From NCBI RefSeq assembly GCF_030254825.1, contig NC_083362.1, positions 988,501-1,052,500 of the forward strand: 64,000 nucleotides of DNA. Direction: 5' to 3'. The position numbers and the translations under genes were made by a program. Below the pieces are notes generated by a model. It searched no databases and was not told the DNA's origin. It worked only from the letters and a program-made list of their open reading frames with translations. Positions 22,801 to 34,121 of the stretch are shown in pieces. Source of the DNA: Meriones unguiculatus (lineage: Eukaryota > Chordata > Mammalia > Rodentia > Muridae). Position 1 is the first letter of the stretch. Every line of letters starts with the position of its first letter.

Positions 22801-25800
22801 CCAGGAGAACAGGCTGAAGGTGGGGCTGGCGGGAGGAAGCTTGCTCAGGCTCGGCCTGGGCCTGCCCCGGCGCCCGCGGCCCCGTCCTTCCCTCGGCCTC
22901 CCTCTGGGGCATCTGACTTCTCACCGGAAGTTGGGGGCGGAAGCCCACTCCAGACTCAGGCAGGACAGGTCCACCGCCGCGTAAGCCACCAGGTAGAAGA
23001 CGGTGACCACGGCGGCCAACGTGTTGAGTTTCCCGGCCAGCAGCACCAGCTGGGAGAGAGGGGGCAGTCGGCAAAAGCGCCAAGACGGCTCCAAGGTTCC
23101 CTAAATGGCTCAGCGCGTGTTTGCTGCTGAGGCAGATCCCTGGGAGTTCGAGGCCAGCCTGGTCTACAGTGAGTCCAGGACAATCGAAGCTACACAGAGA
23201 GATCCTGTCTTGAATAAAACAACATAAAAATAAAAACAAACAAAACAAGTGATCTGATTTCAGTCCTTGGGGTTCACATACAGGAAGGAGGGACTCGGCT
23301 CTCGTGGGTTGTACTTGTTAAAAACAGTGTCATTGCAGGCCTGGGGACCTCACTCAGGTGGCAGGACGCTGGCCTCGCGCTGTGAGCCCTGTGCCATCCC
23401 CTGCGCCACACAAAGCGGGCATGGCATGGCAGGCACACCTGTAGTGCCAGCACTCGGGAGGTCAGAGGTTCAAGTCCAGCCTGATATACTGAGACCGTGC
23501 TTATATTCAAAAAGCCAAAACTATAAAAACAAAACCAGGACGTCGGTTCACCATGCTGCCGTATCTGTGTGCCCAAGAAGGTGCCAAGGCGCCCTCTATA
23601 AAGCTCCACAAAGCACCAGTGTGCCCAAGGAAGGTCAAAGTGCAAAGTGTCAAGGCATGCCCAGAGCTCAGGAGGACAGGCAGGAGCTGTGGGCCAGCCT
23701 GGGCTACACAGTGAGCTTCAGCCTAGCCTGGGCTACACAGAAAGACCCTGTCTGAAAAGAAAAACAAATGGAAGGTCTGGGTAGAGGACTCTCTCGCACA
23801 GTCCCGGGACCTCCGCCGCTGGAGTGAGGGCTGCGGGCTTGCTTCTTCTTAGGCCGGGTCTTACTGCACAGCTCGGGCTCAGTCCCTCCCTTCCCTCCCT
23901 CGCCTCTGGCTCCGAGTGCGGCTCACGCACCGCTGCTCTGCAGCTAAGGCCCTGCGGCGGCCGCCGAGCGCTGTGGGGACTCACCTGAACCAGGCCCCAG
24001 GAATACAGCACGGCGCCCCAGGGGTTGCCCCCTCCGGAGACCACCTTGGCGGGTGCCAGGATGATGCCTGTGCGAAGAGAGCCACAGACGCGTCAGCGCG
24101 GGCCGGCGGGCGCAGGGACAGCCCCAGCGCAGCCCACAGGTCCACACCGAAGAGGTCGTCCTGGGCCAGAGCGTGCAGGATACGCGAGGCGCCGATGAGC
24201 GAGCTCATGGAGGCGGACAGCGCCGTAGCGTAGACGCCGACCAGCACGAGCGGGGGCCACAGGCTGATGGCGCGGAAGAAGCCGTAGTCCTCGCGGAGCA
24301 GCGTCCTGGCGGGAGGGAGGGCGGCGGGGTCAGCGGCGCCCATGGTGCCCCAGGCTGGTCAGGAGGGCCGCGCGGGCAGGAAGTACACACAGGGGGGGGG
24401 TTGCACGTTCTGGACCAGCCTCGGCTACACACAGGGCAGCGCCCCCTCAGCACAGCTCCTTCTGTGGTGACCCCAACCGTAAAGTCATTTCCTTTGCTAC
24501 TTCATAACTATGGTTTTGCTTCTGTTAGGAATTGTGGTGTAAATATCTGTGTTTTCTGATGGTCTTAGGCGATGCCTGTGAAAAAGGCGACACCCTGGGG
24601 GGTCGTGACCCACAGGCTGAGAACCGCCAGCACAGGGGGTCTGGGGCCAGCCTGTCTCAAACACAGACAAAGACGCTAGGTCCCGGAGCATGGCCCGACG
24701 ACTCACACCTGTGATCCCAGCACTCCGCTGAGGCTGGAGGATTGCTATGAGTATAGGACCACAGGGTAAGACCCTGCGTCCAAACAGAAAAGAAACGAGG
24801 TTAGGCCAGGCCTGACGGTGCACACATATGTGCGGGCAGGACTAGGTGACGTCAGGGTCAAGGCCAGCCTGGGGTACAGAGGAAATTCGTGCCTCAAAAA
24901 CACAGCAAAGGGCTGGAGAGACACCTCAGTGGCTAGACAACCTCCTCGTACCCGTGAGGACCTGAGTTTGGATCCCAGCGCCCATGGGACAAGCACGGTC
25001 GTGACCACAGGGGAGACGGCTGTCTACCTGTCCAGCCAACAAAACACACAACAAACAGGGTCTCCGCGTTCAAGAAGCCGGGCCTGGTGGGGCCGCCCGG
25101 GATCCCAGCACCCAGGAGGCAGAGGCAGGAGGATCTCAGTGAGTTCCAGGCCAGTCTGGTCTACAAAGTGTGTTCCTGGCCAGCCAGGGCTACACAGAGA
25201 CCTTGTCTCAAAAAAAAAAAAGAAAAAAAAGAATAAGAGAGACAGAGTCAGAAGGCACCTGACAGTACATGCCTGTACACAGAGATACCTCTCTCCCTCC
25301 CTCCTTCCTTCTTTTTGAGATAGGGTCTCTCTGTGTGGCCCTGGCTGTCCTGGACTCCCTCTGTAGACCAGGCTGGCCTTGAACTCAGAGCTCCGCCTGC
25401 CTCTGCCTCCCGAGCACTGTGCACAGGTGTGCGCCCCACCACCCTCCCCCACAGCACCGAAGGGAGAAATGTCTCCAACTGTCTCCACCCCAACAGGCTG
25501 GGAAGCTGCCCGGCAGCCTGCGGCGACCCCAGCACCTCCTTGTCCCTGCGCCCAGCCTCAGTGGGCGCGCAGCCTCCCACCGCCACGCACCTGTCACAGG
25601 TGAAGCTGGAGAGGAAGAAGAGCAGGATGTAGATGAAGAAGGTGTAGGCCACAGCAACGATGGTGCCCAGCGGAATCGCCCGGCTGGGGTCCTTCAGCTC
25701 CCCTGGAGGGCAGAGAGGGCGAGGCCAGCCGTCACAGCCACACCCGCCGCCCCACGCACTCACAGCCAGCCTCGCGCGGCCACCGCGCCCATAAGCGGAC

Positions 25801-28800
25801 TCTCACCCGACATGTTGGCGCCGGCCATGATGCCGGTGCAGCCGTTGAAGAGGACAGCGAAGACGCTGGCGAAGGTCATCATGGCGCCTGTGGTGTAGTC
25901 TTCAGCATAGCCAGCTGAGGAGGAAGGCCTCAGGCTCCTCCTCCTCCTCACCCACACCTCCCGCCACCCCCTCCACAGCCCAAGCCCCGTGGGGCCGTCG
26001 CCTCCTCCCCACGCTCTCACAGGCCTTTGCCACTCCCGTCAGAATTCCGTTAGGGCTCGCTTCTCTGCTCAACTACCCGTAAGCAGCCCTTCCTTTCTCT
26101 CTGTGCGGCCCTGGCTGTCCTGGGCTTCCTCTGTAGACCAGGCTGGTCTCGAGCTCACAGAGCTCCGCCTGCCTCTCCTCCGGGTGCCGGGTCTCAGTCC
26201 TGTGCCACTGAGGTTGGTTTCTGTGGTACAGGAGCGGAACCCGGGCTCTGAGGGAGGCAGGTGCCCTGCCGACTGGGCCACCCCACAGCCCTCCAGGGCT
26301 CCTGGTCTTTACGGCTGATTTGTGTATCTGTCATGAGTACGTGGGCCAGGCGCCCACGGAGGCCAGCAAACGTGGTCATGTCCGCTGAAGCTGTGAGCTG
26401 CCAGGCACAGCACCGGCTCTCCTAGCATCTCCTAACTGCTGCGTCTGTCCAGGCTCCTCCTGGGGTGTGAGGCCCACCTTCCCCTCCCTCCCTCCGGCCC
26501 TCCGTCCCGCAGGGCCCACCTCTCAGCCTGGCCCCAGCCCTGCAATGTAGGCTCACCACCCAGGTTGTCCTTCAGGGTGCTGCTGTTGAAGCCGGTGAAG
26601 TGCCCGGACCGGGGTGACCCAGCGGAACTGTTGGTGCCAGGTCGGGGAGGCAACAGGACGTTTCTGGGTCCCACGGCCACAAAGCTGACCAGCACGGACG
26701 CCAGCGAGCCGGACACCAGCAGGAAGGTGAGGAAGGAGGCGCGGGCATAGAGGCCAGCGCCCAGCGTGCACACACTGCCCACCAGGCCCAGCAGGACCGA
26801 GCCATAGAGCAGATTCCAGCCGTAGCCCTGAGGCAGGACCCGGAGCGCACTGGAGTCCGTGACATCTGGGGAGGAAGCGGGACGACCTAAGAGAGCGACC
26901 CGGGACTCTCAGCCCGGCTGACCGCCCACCGGCCCTTCGCCCACATCCCTGTTCCGAGTGTGCCCCCATCCTTGCCCGCCCCGACGGGTACCAGTCCCGC
27001 TGCGGCCAGTCACACAGCAGCAGGCTGGTGGCCAGAACCAGGCACCCCGCGTCTCTCCACTTTGCAATGCCTTCGTCACTGGCAATCCTGCTCGGGAGAC
27101 TGCCCGAAGAACAAAGGTTGTTTTAAATCTCACAAGACCATAGGTGGCCGGGGCAAACACACCCATGCCAACTGTGACAAGCTGAGGCCAGTGCCCGGGG
27201 CACACATGTGAGAAATAAAACAATCCCCACAAGTTGTCTTCTTGACCCCACGGCAAGGCCACGGCTCACACACTCACGTATACACACACACACACAGTCC
27301 GTAGCTCAGCTGGTAGCATAAAGGCCTGGAGGGCCACGTGTCAGGCAGGGCAGCTGGGCGCGGGGCGCACGCCTGGAATCCCAGCGCTCAAAACAGAAGT
27401 CGGCGCACACCTGTAACCTGACCACTGGGAGGAGGAGACAGGAGGGCGGGCGAGTCCAAGCCCATCTGCTATCTGCAGTCTGGGAAACCTGAGCTTTTTC
27501 CTCTGTTTTGTTAAACAGGGTCTCTCTGTGTAGCCCTGGCTGTCCTGGACTCGCTTTGTAGACCAGGCTGGCCTTGAGCTCACAGAGATCCTCCTGCCTC
27601 AGCCTTCCTGGTGCTGGGATCACAGGTGTGCATCACCACACCCAGAAAAAAAAAAAAAAAAAAAAAAGAATCTAACGTTTTAAGCAGGTTTAAATTTTGC
27701 ATTGGGAGCACTTCCAGCCGTCCTCAGCCACGGGCGGCCACACTCGGCCAGAGGGCTGCAGGCTGGACGTGCCAGGGACGGCGAGAAGCGCTCGGCTGTC
27801 TGCATGCCCACACGGGGGGCAGGCCAACGCAGGAGACAGGAGTCCCTAACCCCAGGCCCTGCAGGCCCCAGCACCACCCAGGACAGAGCGGGGGAGCACG
27901 GACCGGCCCCGAAGACATCCAGCACCGACTCCACCAGCCCCAGCAGGGACACGGCACAGCCACACACGTTAGCAAGGTAGAACATGAGGCCGATGCTGCC
28001 GCCGACCTCCGGGCCCAGGGTCCTGCTGATCATGACTGAGAAGCAGAAGCAGGGTGAGCGTTAAGGGAAGAGAAACCGAAACGGAGGAAGGGGCCTCGAG
28101 TCGCCTCTGGCAGCTCACCTTCCTGCAAACGTCAGCCTGTTCCCGGCACCTCTGTCTGCTGTCTGCGTAGATCGTGACAACACACGGCCTGCTCCGCTGC
28201 CCCACGCCCGCAAGCTCTCCACCCGAGCCATTACCCCTGCTCTCTTCTTTCTCACTCTCCAGACTTAGACACAAGGTCTCACGGAGCCCTGACTGGCTTC
28301 CAGCTCACGCTGGGTAGATGAGCCCATCCTCCTGCCTCCGCTCCCCAGTGCCAGGACAAGAGGCGGGCGTCACCAGGCCCCGCACTCCCTTGTTTTGAGA
28401 CAAGCTCTCCACTAGCTCCGAGCTGGCTTGGAGCTCGCTCTGTAGCCAAGGATAACCTTGGACTTTTAATCCTCCGCCTCCCAGGTCTAGGACGAGGGGC
28501 ATTTCCACACGGGGCCTCTCCTCTCCTCATCTGTAAGTGGCTGCCCCTGGGCTGTGCTGCCTTGTTCTAGCGGGGAAGGACTGGCTGGAACCCCGGCTTC
28601 TGCCTGCTGGGCAAGCTAGCTGCAGCCAGCCTCCCCTTGACACACTGACTGCTGGGAGGAGCGCAGACAGCGCATGGCCGTGACGACAGCACGCCGGCCA
28701 CCCTTGCCATCTGTCCAGCTACTCACCGTTTCTAACATCTGGCTTGCTTTCAGACAGGTGGGAGCCCCTTCCCCTCCCAGACCCTGAGGACACACCAGCC

Positions 28801-29294
28801 CAGACGCAGGAGGATACAGTAGGCCCCGCCTCCTCGCACGGCGCCGTTGGTGGCGATCGCACAGACCGACAGGACCGTGAGTGCCAGAATGATGTAGGCG
28901 ACCAGGAGCATGGCCAGGGCCTGCAGCAGCCCAGCATGGCCCACCACGAAGCCTGAGCAGGGAGAAAGCGGGTCACACTCAGCCACACTGCTCTCCCCCA
29001 GCCCCTGGGTGGCAGAGGCCGACAGCAGAGCCACAGGCCAGGCGACACAGGTCTGCTCCTCCCCTCCGTGTGACCGGGGACCGTCCCTAGCCTCTGCCCC
29101 TTCCTCCCCTGCTCACCAATCCTCAGGAACACGACTATACTGAACATGGACAGGACAGTGGGCACCACCACGCCCAGGAAGGTGGACAGCTTGCGGGCCG
29201 AGGCCGCTCCGGGTCCACCGGCGCCATTGGGAGGGAGGCCCCCCTCCTCCCCCAGGAGCCGGTAGGCCAGCAGGGGGGAGCTCTCGCTGGCCAT
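15987..29294 (-). CDS. SLC12A9: SLC12A9 (CIP1), cation-chloride-cotransporter family member, complete (903 aa)
   Basis: Orphan or interacting member of the SLC12 cation-chloride cotransporters. Thirteen coding exons on the minus strand: 29117-29294, 28818-28952, 27904-28035, 26557-26865, 25807-25914, 25591-25702, 24148-24305, 23985-24067, 22925-23049, 22633-22825, 22168-22342, 21259-21405 and 15987-16843. Lengths total 904 codons including the stop (human 914 aa). The N-terminus is MASESSPLLAYRLLGEE. Hydrophobic amino-acid-permease segments follow (VVVPTVLSMFSIVVFLRIG, GGSIGLMFYLANVCGCAVS, IVAVAYTFFIYILLFFLSS), with two NSS/NST-type glycosylation sites in the large loop of exon 4 (NSSAG, NSSTLK). 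The cytosolic C-terminal half starts near VRKYLLRLDVRK and ends VTPVTCTDL. Several donors are weak (GTATCC, GTCCGT, GTGTGG, GTTGGG). The start ATG matches the family. Confidence 0.97.
17625..17712 (+). repeat. B1 3' part
   Basis: GAGTTCAAGGCCAGCCTGG then GAGAAACACTGTCTGG. Confidence 0.75.
17820..17932. repeat. Short tandem repeat, three copies of a 34-38 bp unit
   Basis: TAGGGAGGCCGTACCC occurs three times, separated by AGAGGAGGCAGAGAGCAG. Confidence 0.8.
18285..18445 (+). repeat. B1 SINE with A-tail
   Basis: GGATGTGGTGGCCTTTAATC to ACCCTGTCTTGGGGG and a pure A run. Confidence 0.88.
18515..18635 (-). repeat. B1-like SINE
   Basis: AACAAGGTCTCACTGTGTAC and CTCCCAGTATTGGAGTT in inverted orientation. 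Confidence 0.7.
19378..19500 (+). repeat. B1 SINE
   Basis: ATTTAATCCCAGTACCC through GAGAAACCCTGTCTCAAACC. Confidence 0.75.
19635..20150 (+). repeat. ID-derived tandem array 1 (about 10 units), SLC12A9 last intron
   Basis: About ten units of 48-51 bp built on GAGGGGCTGGGTGTGGCTCAG plus GTGGTAGAGCCCCTGCCTAG or the variant GTGGTCACCTGCCTAG, joined by AATCCCCCA. The core matches the 5' half of ID SINEs (tRNA-like A box TGGCTCAGTGG). The array ends in CCCTGGGTTTAAAC, resembling the ID B-box region. Confidence 0.85.
20955..21070 (-). repeat. B1 SINE
   Basis: AACAGGGTTTCTCTGTGCAG and GTAGACCAGGCTGGCCTC. Confidence 0.8.
21505..21568 (+). repeat. Single ID-like SINE next to array 2
   Basis: GGCAGTATAGCTCAGGAGTA then AAAGGTTCAGTACTCAG resembles a complete, unamplified ID-type element about 80 bp before the tandem array. 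Confidence 0.6.
21645..22040 (+). repeat. ID-derived tandem array 2 (about 8 units), SLC12A9 intron 11
   Basis: The same 48-51 bp unit as at 19,635-20,150, about eight copies, with the short GTCACCTGCC and longer GTAGAGCACCTGCC variants mixed. It lies between coding exons 22168-22342 and 21259-21405, antisense to SLC12A9 transcription. Confidence 0.85.
22362..22570. repeat. Minisatellite of about 42 bp units, SLC12A9 intron 10
   Basis: Five imperfect copies of a unit containing GACCGCCAGGGAGCACTC and CAGTGCTGGGGGG. It begins about 20 bp from the acceptor of the coding exon 22168-22342. Confidence 0.8.
23104..23225 (+). repeat. B1-like SINE
   Basis: GGAGTTCGAGGCCAGCCTGG and CACAGAGAGATCCTGTCTTG. 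Confidence 0.75.
24909..25060 (+). repeat. B2/B3-like SINE
   Basis: GGGCTGGAGAGACACCTCAG and GGATCCCAGCGCCCATGG. Confidence 0.65.
25075..25230 (+). repeat. B1 SINE
   Basis: GCCGGGCCTGGTGGGGCC to CAGAGACCTTGTCTC and an A-tail. Confidence 0.88.
25311..25440 (-). repeat. B1 SINE
   Basis: GAGATAGGGTCTCTCTGTG and GACCAGGCTGGCCTTGAACT. Confidence 0.88.
26095..26215 (-). repeat. B1 SINE
   Basis: GCGGCCCTGGCTGTCCTGGG and GACCAGGCTGGTCTCGAGC. Confidence 0.8.
27510..27645 (-). repeat. B1 SINE
   Basis: ACAGGGTCTCTCTGTGTAGC to GGTGCTGGGATCACAGGTG, followed by an A run on plus. Confidence 0.85.
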
Positions 29295-29328
29295 GGCTGG
29301 GCTGGGCAGGCTGCAGGAGGCTGGGGAC
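29117..29328 (-). CDS. SLC12A9: SLC12A9 first coding exon with 5' UTR portion
   Basis: Translation starts at 29294 (minus) and 34 bases of 5' UTR follow an acceptor at 29329-29330. The exon encodes the N-terminal tail and the first membrane segment, and ends in a split Gly codon with donor GTGAGC. Confidence 0.9.
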
Positions 29329-29454
29329 CTGTGGAAACAGAGTTTAGTGGCTGGATGGAACGTCCACAGAACCTGTCCCCTAAACCAAGCCCTCATCCGA
29401 CGTGAGAGCTTCTTCAAAAGGAGATGCGAAGGGATGCGCGCGTGCGCGCACACA

Positions 29455-29505
29455 CAAACAAACACACATACACACACACACACACACACGCACACGCGCG
29501 CTCGG
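29455..29505. repeat. CA microsatellite (SLC12A9 first intron)
   Basis: CA repeats interrupted by AAA and CG steps, grading into CGCGCG. Confidence 0.85.
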
Positions 29506-29831
29506 GGAGAAGGAAGTCAGGACTGTCCCGGTGTTTGAGTAACCAGGGTCCCTTTCGGCGATCAGGCCCCTGAGGGAGGGGTGGGGTGGCCGCGGACCCG
29601 TGTCCGCGCGCATCTCTCCTTGACTGCAGCAGGAGGAGGACAGCTCCCGGGGGCAGTTAGCGGCCGGGGCGCCGCCTCCTCCCCGGGCTCCTCCCGGGGG
29701 CTCCTCCTCAGCGCCCCAGGGTCTCGCCCGCCCCCGCAGCCCTGCCAGGAGCCCGGCGAGCGCTGCCCCAGCACCCGCAGGCCCCCGGCCCCGAGCCTGC
29801 CCGTCCGCGAGCTCGGCCGCGCGCCACTCAC

Positions 29832-30100
29832 CGCCCTGGACCGCGCAGCTCCGCGACCCCCGAGCCCGCGGGCCGCGCCGCTCTCCGGGGCCGGAAAACC
29901 CGAGCGGCCGGCCGGACGTCGCAGGGCCGGCCCTCCCGGCGAGGCGTCCCATTGGTCCCCCCGAGCCCCGCCCAGGGGGCGTGCCCGCGCGGACCCCGCC
30001 CCCGACAGCGCCCCGGGCCTGCTGCGCGCGGGGGCTGGCTCCCGGGAGCGGCTCGGGGACCGGCCGGGCGTGAGCGGCCGAGCCGGGAGCCCGCGGCGGC
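29832..30100 (-). promoter_or_regulatory. SLC12A9: SLC12A9 CpG-island promoter and non-coding exon 1
   Basis: A GTGAGT donor at 29831-29826 on the minus strand would end a non-coding first exon. An inverted CCAAT box (ATTGG on plus) lies at 29951-29955 with GC boxes (CCCCGCCC) beside it, so transcription probably starts between about 29,860 and 29,920. The surrounding CpG island runs from about 29,600 to 30,480. Confidence 0.65.
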
Positions 30101-31206
30101 CGCAGGGCGGGAGGTGGGAGGCGGCTGGGGCGCAGGGTGTGTGTGCGCGCGCGGCGCCCGCCGAGGGCAGGGGAGGGCACCGGATCCCCGCCGCCTGCAC
30201 GCGGGAGCCGCGGCAGCGGGAACTTCGGAGCTTGAGTGGACGCGTGGGCCCCCGGGGCCGAGCGCACGGTCGGGAGGCACGCGTGGGTGCGGGGAAGCAG
30301 ACCCGCGGACCCCGCCCGAGGAGAGAAGGGGCCGCTGCGGAAGGGCGCCTCCGAGGCCCCGAGTTCAGTTCCCGCCCCGCCCGGCGGCTCACAGCCGGTG
30401 GCGCCCTCTCCTGGCGCGCGGAGCAGGCGAACGTGACTGACTCACGCGTGTGCGCGGACTCTGCCCCGGGACGACGCTGGCGTCTCCGGAGTCTGCATCG
30501 GGACAACTTTACCTTTCATTCCTAACGCGGGGCTGTGGCTCCCTGCACTAAGAGGCCCGTGTCCCCCCCGCCACCGCCTGAGACCAGGCGGTGTAGCCCA
30601 GGGGGGACAGCGGGTGGGGAGGCCCCGCCCGCCTCCCTCCGCGGCTGGGATTGCGGGGAGCGCACCACGGCGCGGCCTGTCCTTCCTGGGTGGTGTGTTC
30701 GGGCGGTTGGGTTGCGTGTTTTGTCAGGGCAAGGGTCCGCTGCGTAGCCTGGGTGCCCCGGTGCTTGCCCTGTGGACCAGGCTGGCCTCGGGGATCACTG
30801 CCTCTGCCCTCGCTCCTTTTCGTGTTTTAATGTGGTTCTGTTCTCTCGAGACGTGTGAGTCTTGAACCCTTGGCCTGCTGCCTGCACGGGATGTCAGGCC
30901 CAGTGCACGCGAGCGTGAGTGCTCCCCCGGTACCGCGGGGAACCTCCCCCCAAAGGTCCTCAGTGAGTCACGCGGGTCAGCTGCACTGGCCGGGCCGCGA
31001 GGTGATACAGGGCCGCAGTGGGGAGAGCATCCCCTCCGCAGCCTTCCTCGGTGCTGTCCACGCCCCGGGGGAGCAGCGCTGTGCCGGGGCCGGTTCCCAG
31101 CACCCGCGAGTGCCAGCCCCGGGGCCTGAACCCGCTCCTCGCCTCTGTGGCACAATGCACGCGCCGGGTGCGCACACGAGGAGCCAATAAACACGAGAGC
31201 GTTTGA

Positions 31207-31342
31207 AGCCGCCGGCGGTGGCGGCGCCTGTGACCCCAGCATCGGGAGGCAGGTCCGTGAGTTCGAGGCCAGCCCTTACAGAGGGCGGCCAGGACAGCCA
31301 GGGCTGCACGGAGAGACTCTGTCTCGGAAAACAAAGACAGAC
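31207..31342 (+). repeat. B1 SINE, strongly GC-shifted
   Basis: GCGGTGGCGGCGCCTGTGAC in place of the usual CCTTTAATC, then GAGTTCGAGGCCAGCCC and CTGCACGGAGAGACTCTG. Confidence 0.82.
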
Positions 31343-31379
31343 AGTTCAGTCTCTCCCGGCTCAGAATTAAGACGCCCAC

Positions 31380-31910
31380 CAGCCTCCGAGTGGGCGGGTG
31401 GCTCCTCCGGGCCGACCGGGCGGAGGCCGCCGTTCAAGGACAGCCAGAGCGGCCTCGAGCACAAAGGGACAAAAGGCCTCTCTCCGCCGGCCTCTCCGGG
31501 CCCCACGTGACGGCGCGGCCCCGCCCCCGCGAGGGAACCGGGCGGCTTCAGTGAGGGCGGCCACCGAGAGGACGGCGGGCAGAGCGTCCGCGCCGGGCGG
31601 CTGCGCCGAGCACGCTGGGAAGGCGGCGGCCTGGGCCGCGCGCCCGCCGCCAGGACCGGGAAGCTCCGTCGCCGGGAGCTCCGAGAGCGGCTTCCTGGCG
31701 CGCCCCGCGCCGTGACCCCGGCCCCGGGGCAGATGAGCCCGGACACCGCCCTCCCGCTTCCTGAGAGCCCGGCAAACAAAAGGCTCGGGAAGGGAGGCGC
31801 GGCGGCGCGGGGCGCGCTTCCTGCAGGACCGCTGATGAGGCAGGAAAAAGCCCGGGAGCGGGCGGGGCAGGTGACAGCGCGGGGACACCGGGGCGCCCAG
31901 GGGACGCCCG
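31380..31910. promoter_or_regulatory. Unassigned CpG-rich block
   Basis: Dense CpG over about 500 bp, 1.5 kb from the SLC12A9 promoter island, with no recognised exon. It could be an alternative promoter or enhancer, or simply GC drift. Confidence 0.4.
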
Positions 31911-32275
31911 CAGCCTGCGTCACCTCCTCGGCCCGGCCGGCTCCTCGGGGTCCTCCAGAAACCCAGTCACCAGCCCCTGACCATGACCGTCCCCTCCCGT
32001 CGGGAATGCATGGACAGAGCTGCCCACTGCTGGGCCCGGAGACGGTGGGGGATGTCCGCCCAGGGGAGGAAACAAAGACTTCCCCCATTGGGACAGCCAG
32101 CCTCCACCTGACCCGGCTCTCGGCCCTGAGGCGCCCTCCTCCTCCTCACACACAGACACCGAGGGCAGGTGGAGGCGGCTCCGCACAGGCCAGGGCCAAC
32201 CCCACGAACAGTGACCGGCGAGGGCTACTTAGGGCTGGCGACTCGGCCACGGGTTGAGGGCCACCACAGTGCGAA

Positions 32276-32402
32276 CCAGCGTGGCCGCACGCCTGTGAGC
32301 CCAGCACTCGGGAGGCTGAGGCAGGAGGATCACTAAGACCAGCCTGTTCTACAGAGTGAGGCCAGGACAGCCAGGGCTACACAGAGAGGCCCTGTCTCAG
32401 CA
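32276..32402 (+). repeat. B1 SINE
   Basis: GTGGCCGCACGCCTGTGAGC through CACAGAGAGGCCCTGTCTC. Confidence 0.85.
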
Positions 32403-32646
32403 CAGACGCGCGCACACACACACGGGGAAAGTGTCACCGCACCCTCAGCACGTGCTGGCCCCTCGGCAGCGTGAACCGCAGCTCAGGACGAAGGCCTGAC
32501 GGTCAGTCGCCCCAGGTGGGACGGTGCCCGTCCACACTGACGCCGGCGGCTTTGGCTGGCCCTGAACCTCCCCTCACGGTTGTTAGGAAGGTGCACGCCT
32601 GGGGCTCAGCACTCGGGGGGCAGAGGCGGCGGGTCTCTGCACGTTA

Positions 32647-32716
32647 TCACGTGTATGTGTATACACATACACATACATATACTCACGTACATACGTGTGT
32701 ATACATGTATACAGAC
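32647..32716. repeat. Alternating purine-pyrimidine TA/CA patch
   Basis: GTGTATGTGTATACACATAC and similar steps for about 70 bp. Confidence 0.75.
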
Positions 32717-32957
32717 GTGCCGGGCTGGTGTGAGGCACACAGGAAGCCGAGGAAGAAACCTGTCTACACAGTGGCTGTAGGCCACTGGGCTACAGAGCGA
32801 GACCGTCTCCATTTTTTCCTACAGGGGAAACGGTTGGGGCGGTCTCGGCGTGCTGAGGTTTGCTCAGATCCTGAATCTTTGTGAAAAGGGGCTGACAGAG
32901 GAAAGGGCAGTGTGAGCTCTGCAATGACCTTTCTGTTGGAGTTCTGTGGTTTTGGGG

Positions 32958-33065
32958 TGGTTGGTTTTGAGACAGGGTTTCTCAGTGTAGCCCAGGCTGG
33001 CCCCAAACTTAGAGACTCTCCTGCCTCTGCCTTCCGAGTGCTGGGACCACAGGCGTGCGCCCCGC
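32958..33065 (-). repeat. B1 SINE
   Basis: GAGACAGGGTTTCTCAGTG to GGGACCACAGGCGTGCGCC. Confidence 0.82.
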
Positions 33066-33483
33066 CTCTATCCCTTTTCTGTAACCTGGAGTGTCCCCTG
33101 GGGCCTCAGATAAGTGTGAGGGGTCGGTTCCGGGCGCGGGGTGGGGGCGAGGGGGGCTTGGTCTGGCCAGAGCTCAACCAGCATTTGTTGGCGTGGGCTA
33201 CCCGTGCTCCACAGGGCTGCACGTGTCTCCACGTCCTGCACTGTCGGCCGCACAGTCTCTAGTACACGCTTAGCCGGCTGGTCTCCCCGGGACCCTAGCG
33301 ACCGGGGCGCCTGCTCGCTCACTCAGCCCCTGCTCTGCTCGCTCACTCAGGAGCCCCCCTCCCGCTGTAGCTCGGTTCCGCTGACCCACGCTGCTTTCTC
33401 TCCTTTGAGCTGCTGCTGAGCCGCCTCTTACCCAGGAGCCAGACACCTGCCTCCAGCGGCCACCAAGACCAAACACTTCTGTT

Positions 33484-33608
33484 TTGTTTTTGAGACAGGG
33501 TCTCTGTGCAGTCCTGTCTTGGGCTGGCTCTGCAGACCAGGCTGGCCTCAGAGATCCCCCTGCCTCTGCCTCCCGAGTGCTGGGATTTCAGGCGTGCGCC
33601 ATCACCTC
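33484..33608 (-). repeat. B1 SINE
   Basis: TTTTTGAGACAGGGTCTCTG and CCGAGTGCTGGGATTTCAGG. Confidence 0.88.
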
Positions 33609-33717
33609 GCTGAACCCAAAGACTCTGAACATCAGGAGACCCGCAAATCCACTTTCCCCTCGGTGCGGGCCCCACCTGAAGTTGCTTCTTCGCTTTCAGG
33701 AAAATGGCTGTGGAGGT

Positions 33718-33865
33718 ACCAACCCCCCTCCTCCCCCCAGACCTCCTCCCTACCTCCTCCCCCAGATCTCCTCCCCACCTCCTCCCCAGACTCCCCCCCC
33801 CCCCCAGAGCTGCTGCCCACCTCCTCCTCCCCCCCTCCCTCCCAGACCTTCTCCCCCACCCCCAC
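33718..33865. repeat. Pyrimidine-rich (CCTCCTCCCC) minisatellite
   Basis: Imperfect repeats of CCCCAGACCTCCTCCCC-type units, almost pure C/T on plus with occasional AGA. Confidence 0.8.
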
Positions 33866-34121
33866 CGCCTCAGTGACGCCATCTCTGTCTCAAGAAGGCA
33901 TGGGCAGTCCTATCAGCCGGTTGCTCCTCTCTGGCTTCGTGGAGGCTCTCCCACTGCTGATTTAAGGTCTTTTCTGATTCCAGAAGTTTCTGTGACTTTC
34001 TAGATGTTGAGCTGCAGAAAGTTCGCCTAGGGCAGGACAGGAGGGGCCGATGTCACATGCTTCTTGAGGTTTCTGTACATTGGGAAATCACCAACTGCCA
34101 TTTTTAAAAGATGTATTTTTA

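Noticed and set aside
24532..24823. Short frames in SLC12A9 intron 6
   Set aside because: Old SINE-like sequence; no conserved coding signal.
29380..30525. Frames of about 300 codons on both strands near the SLC12A9 promoter
   Set aside because: GC-rich island with no homologous protein motif; overlaps the non-coding first exon.
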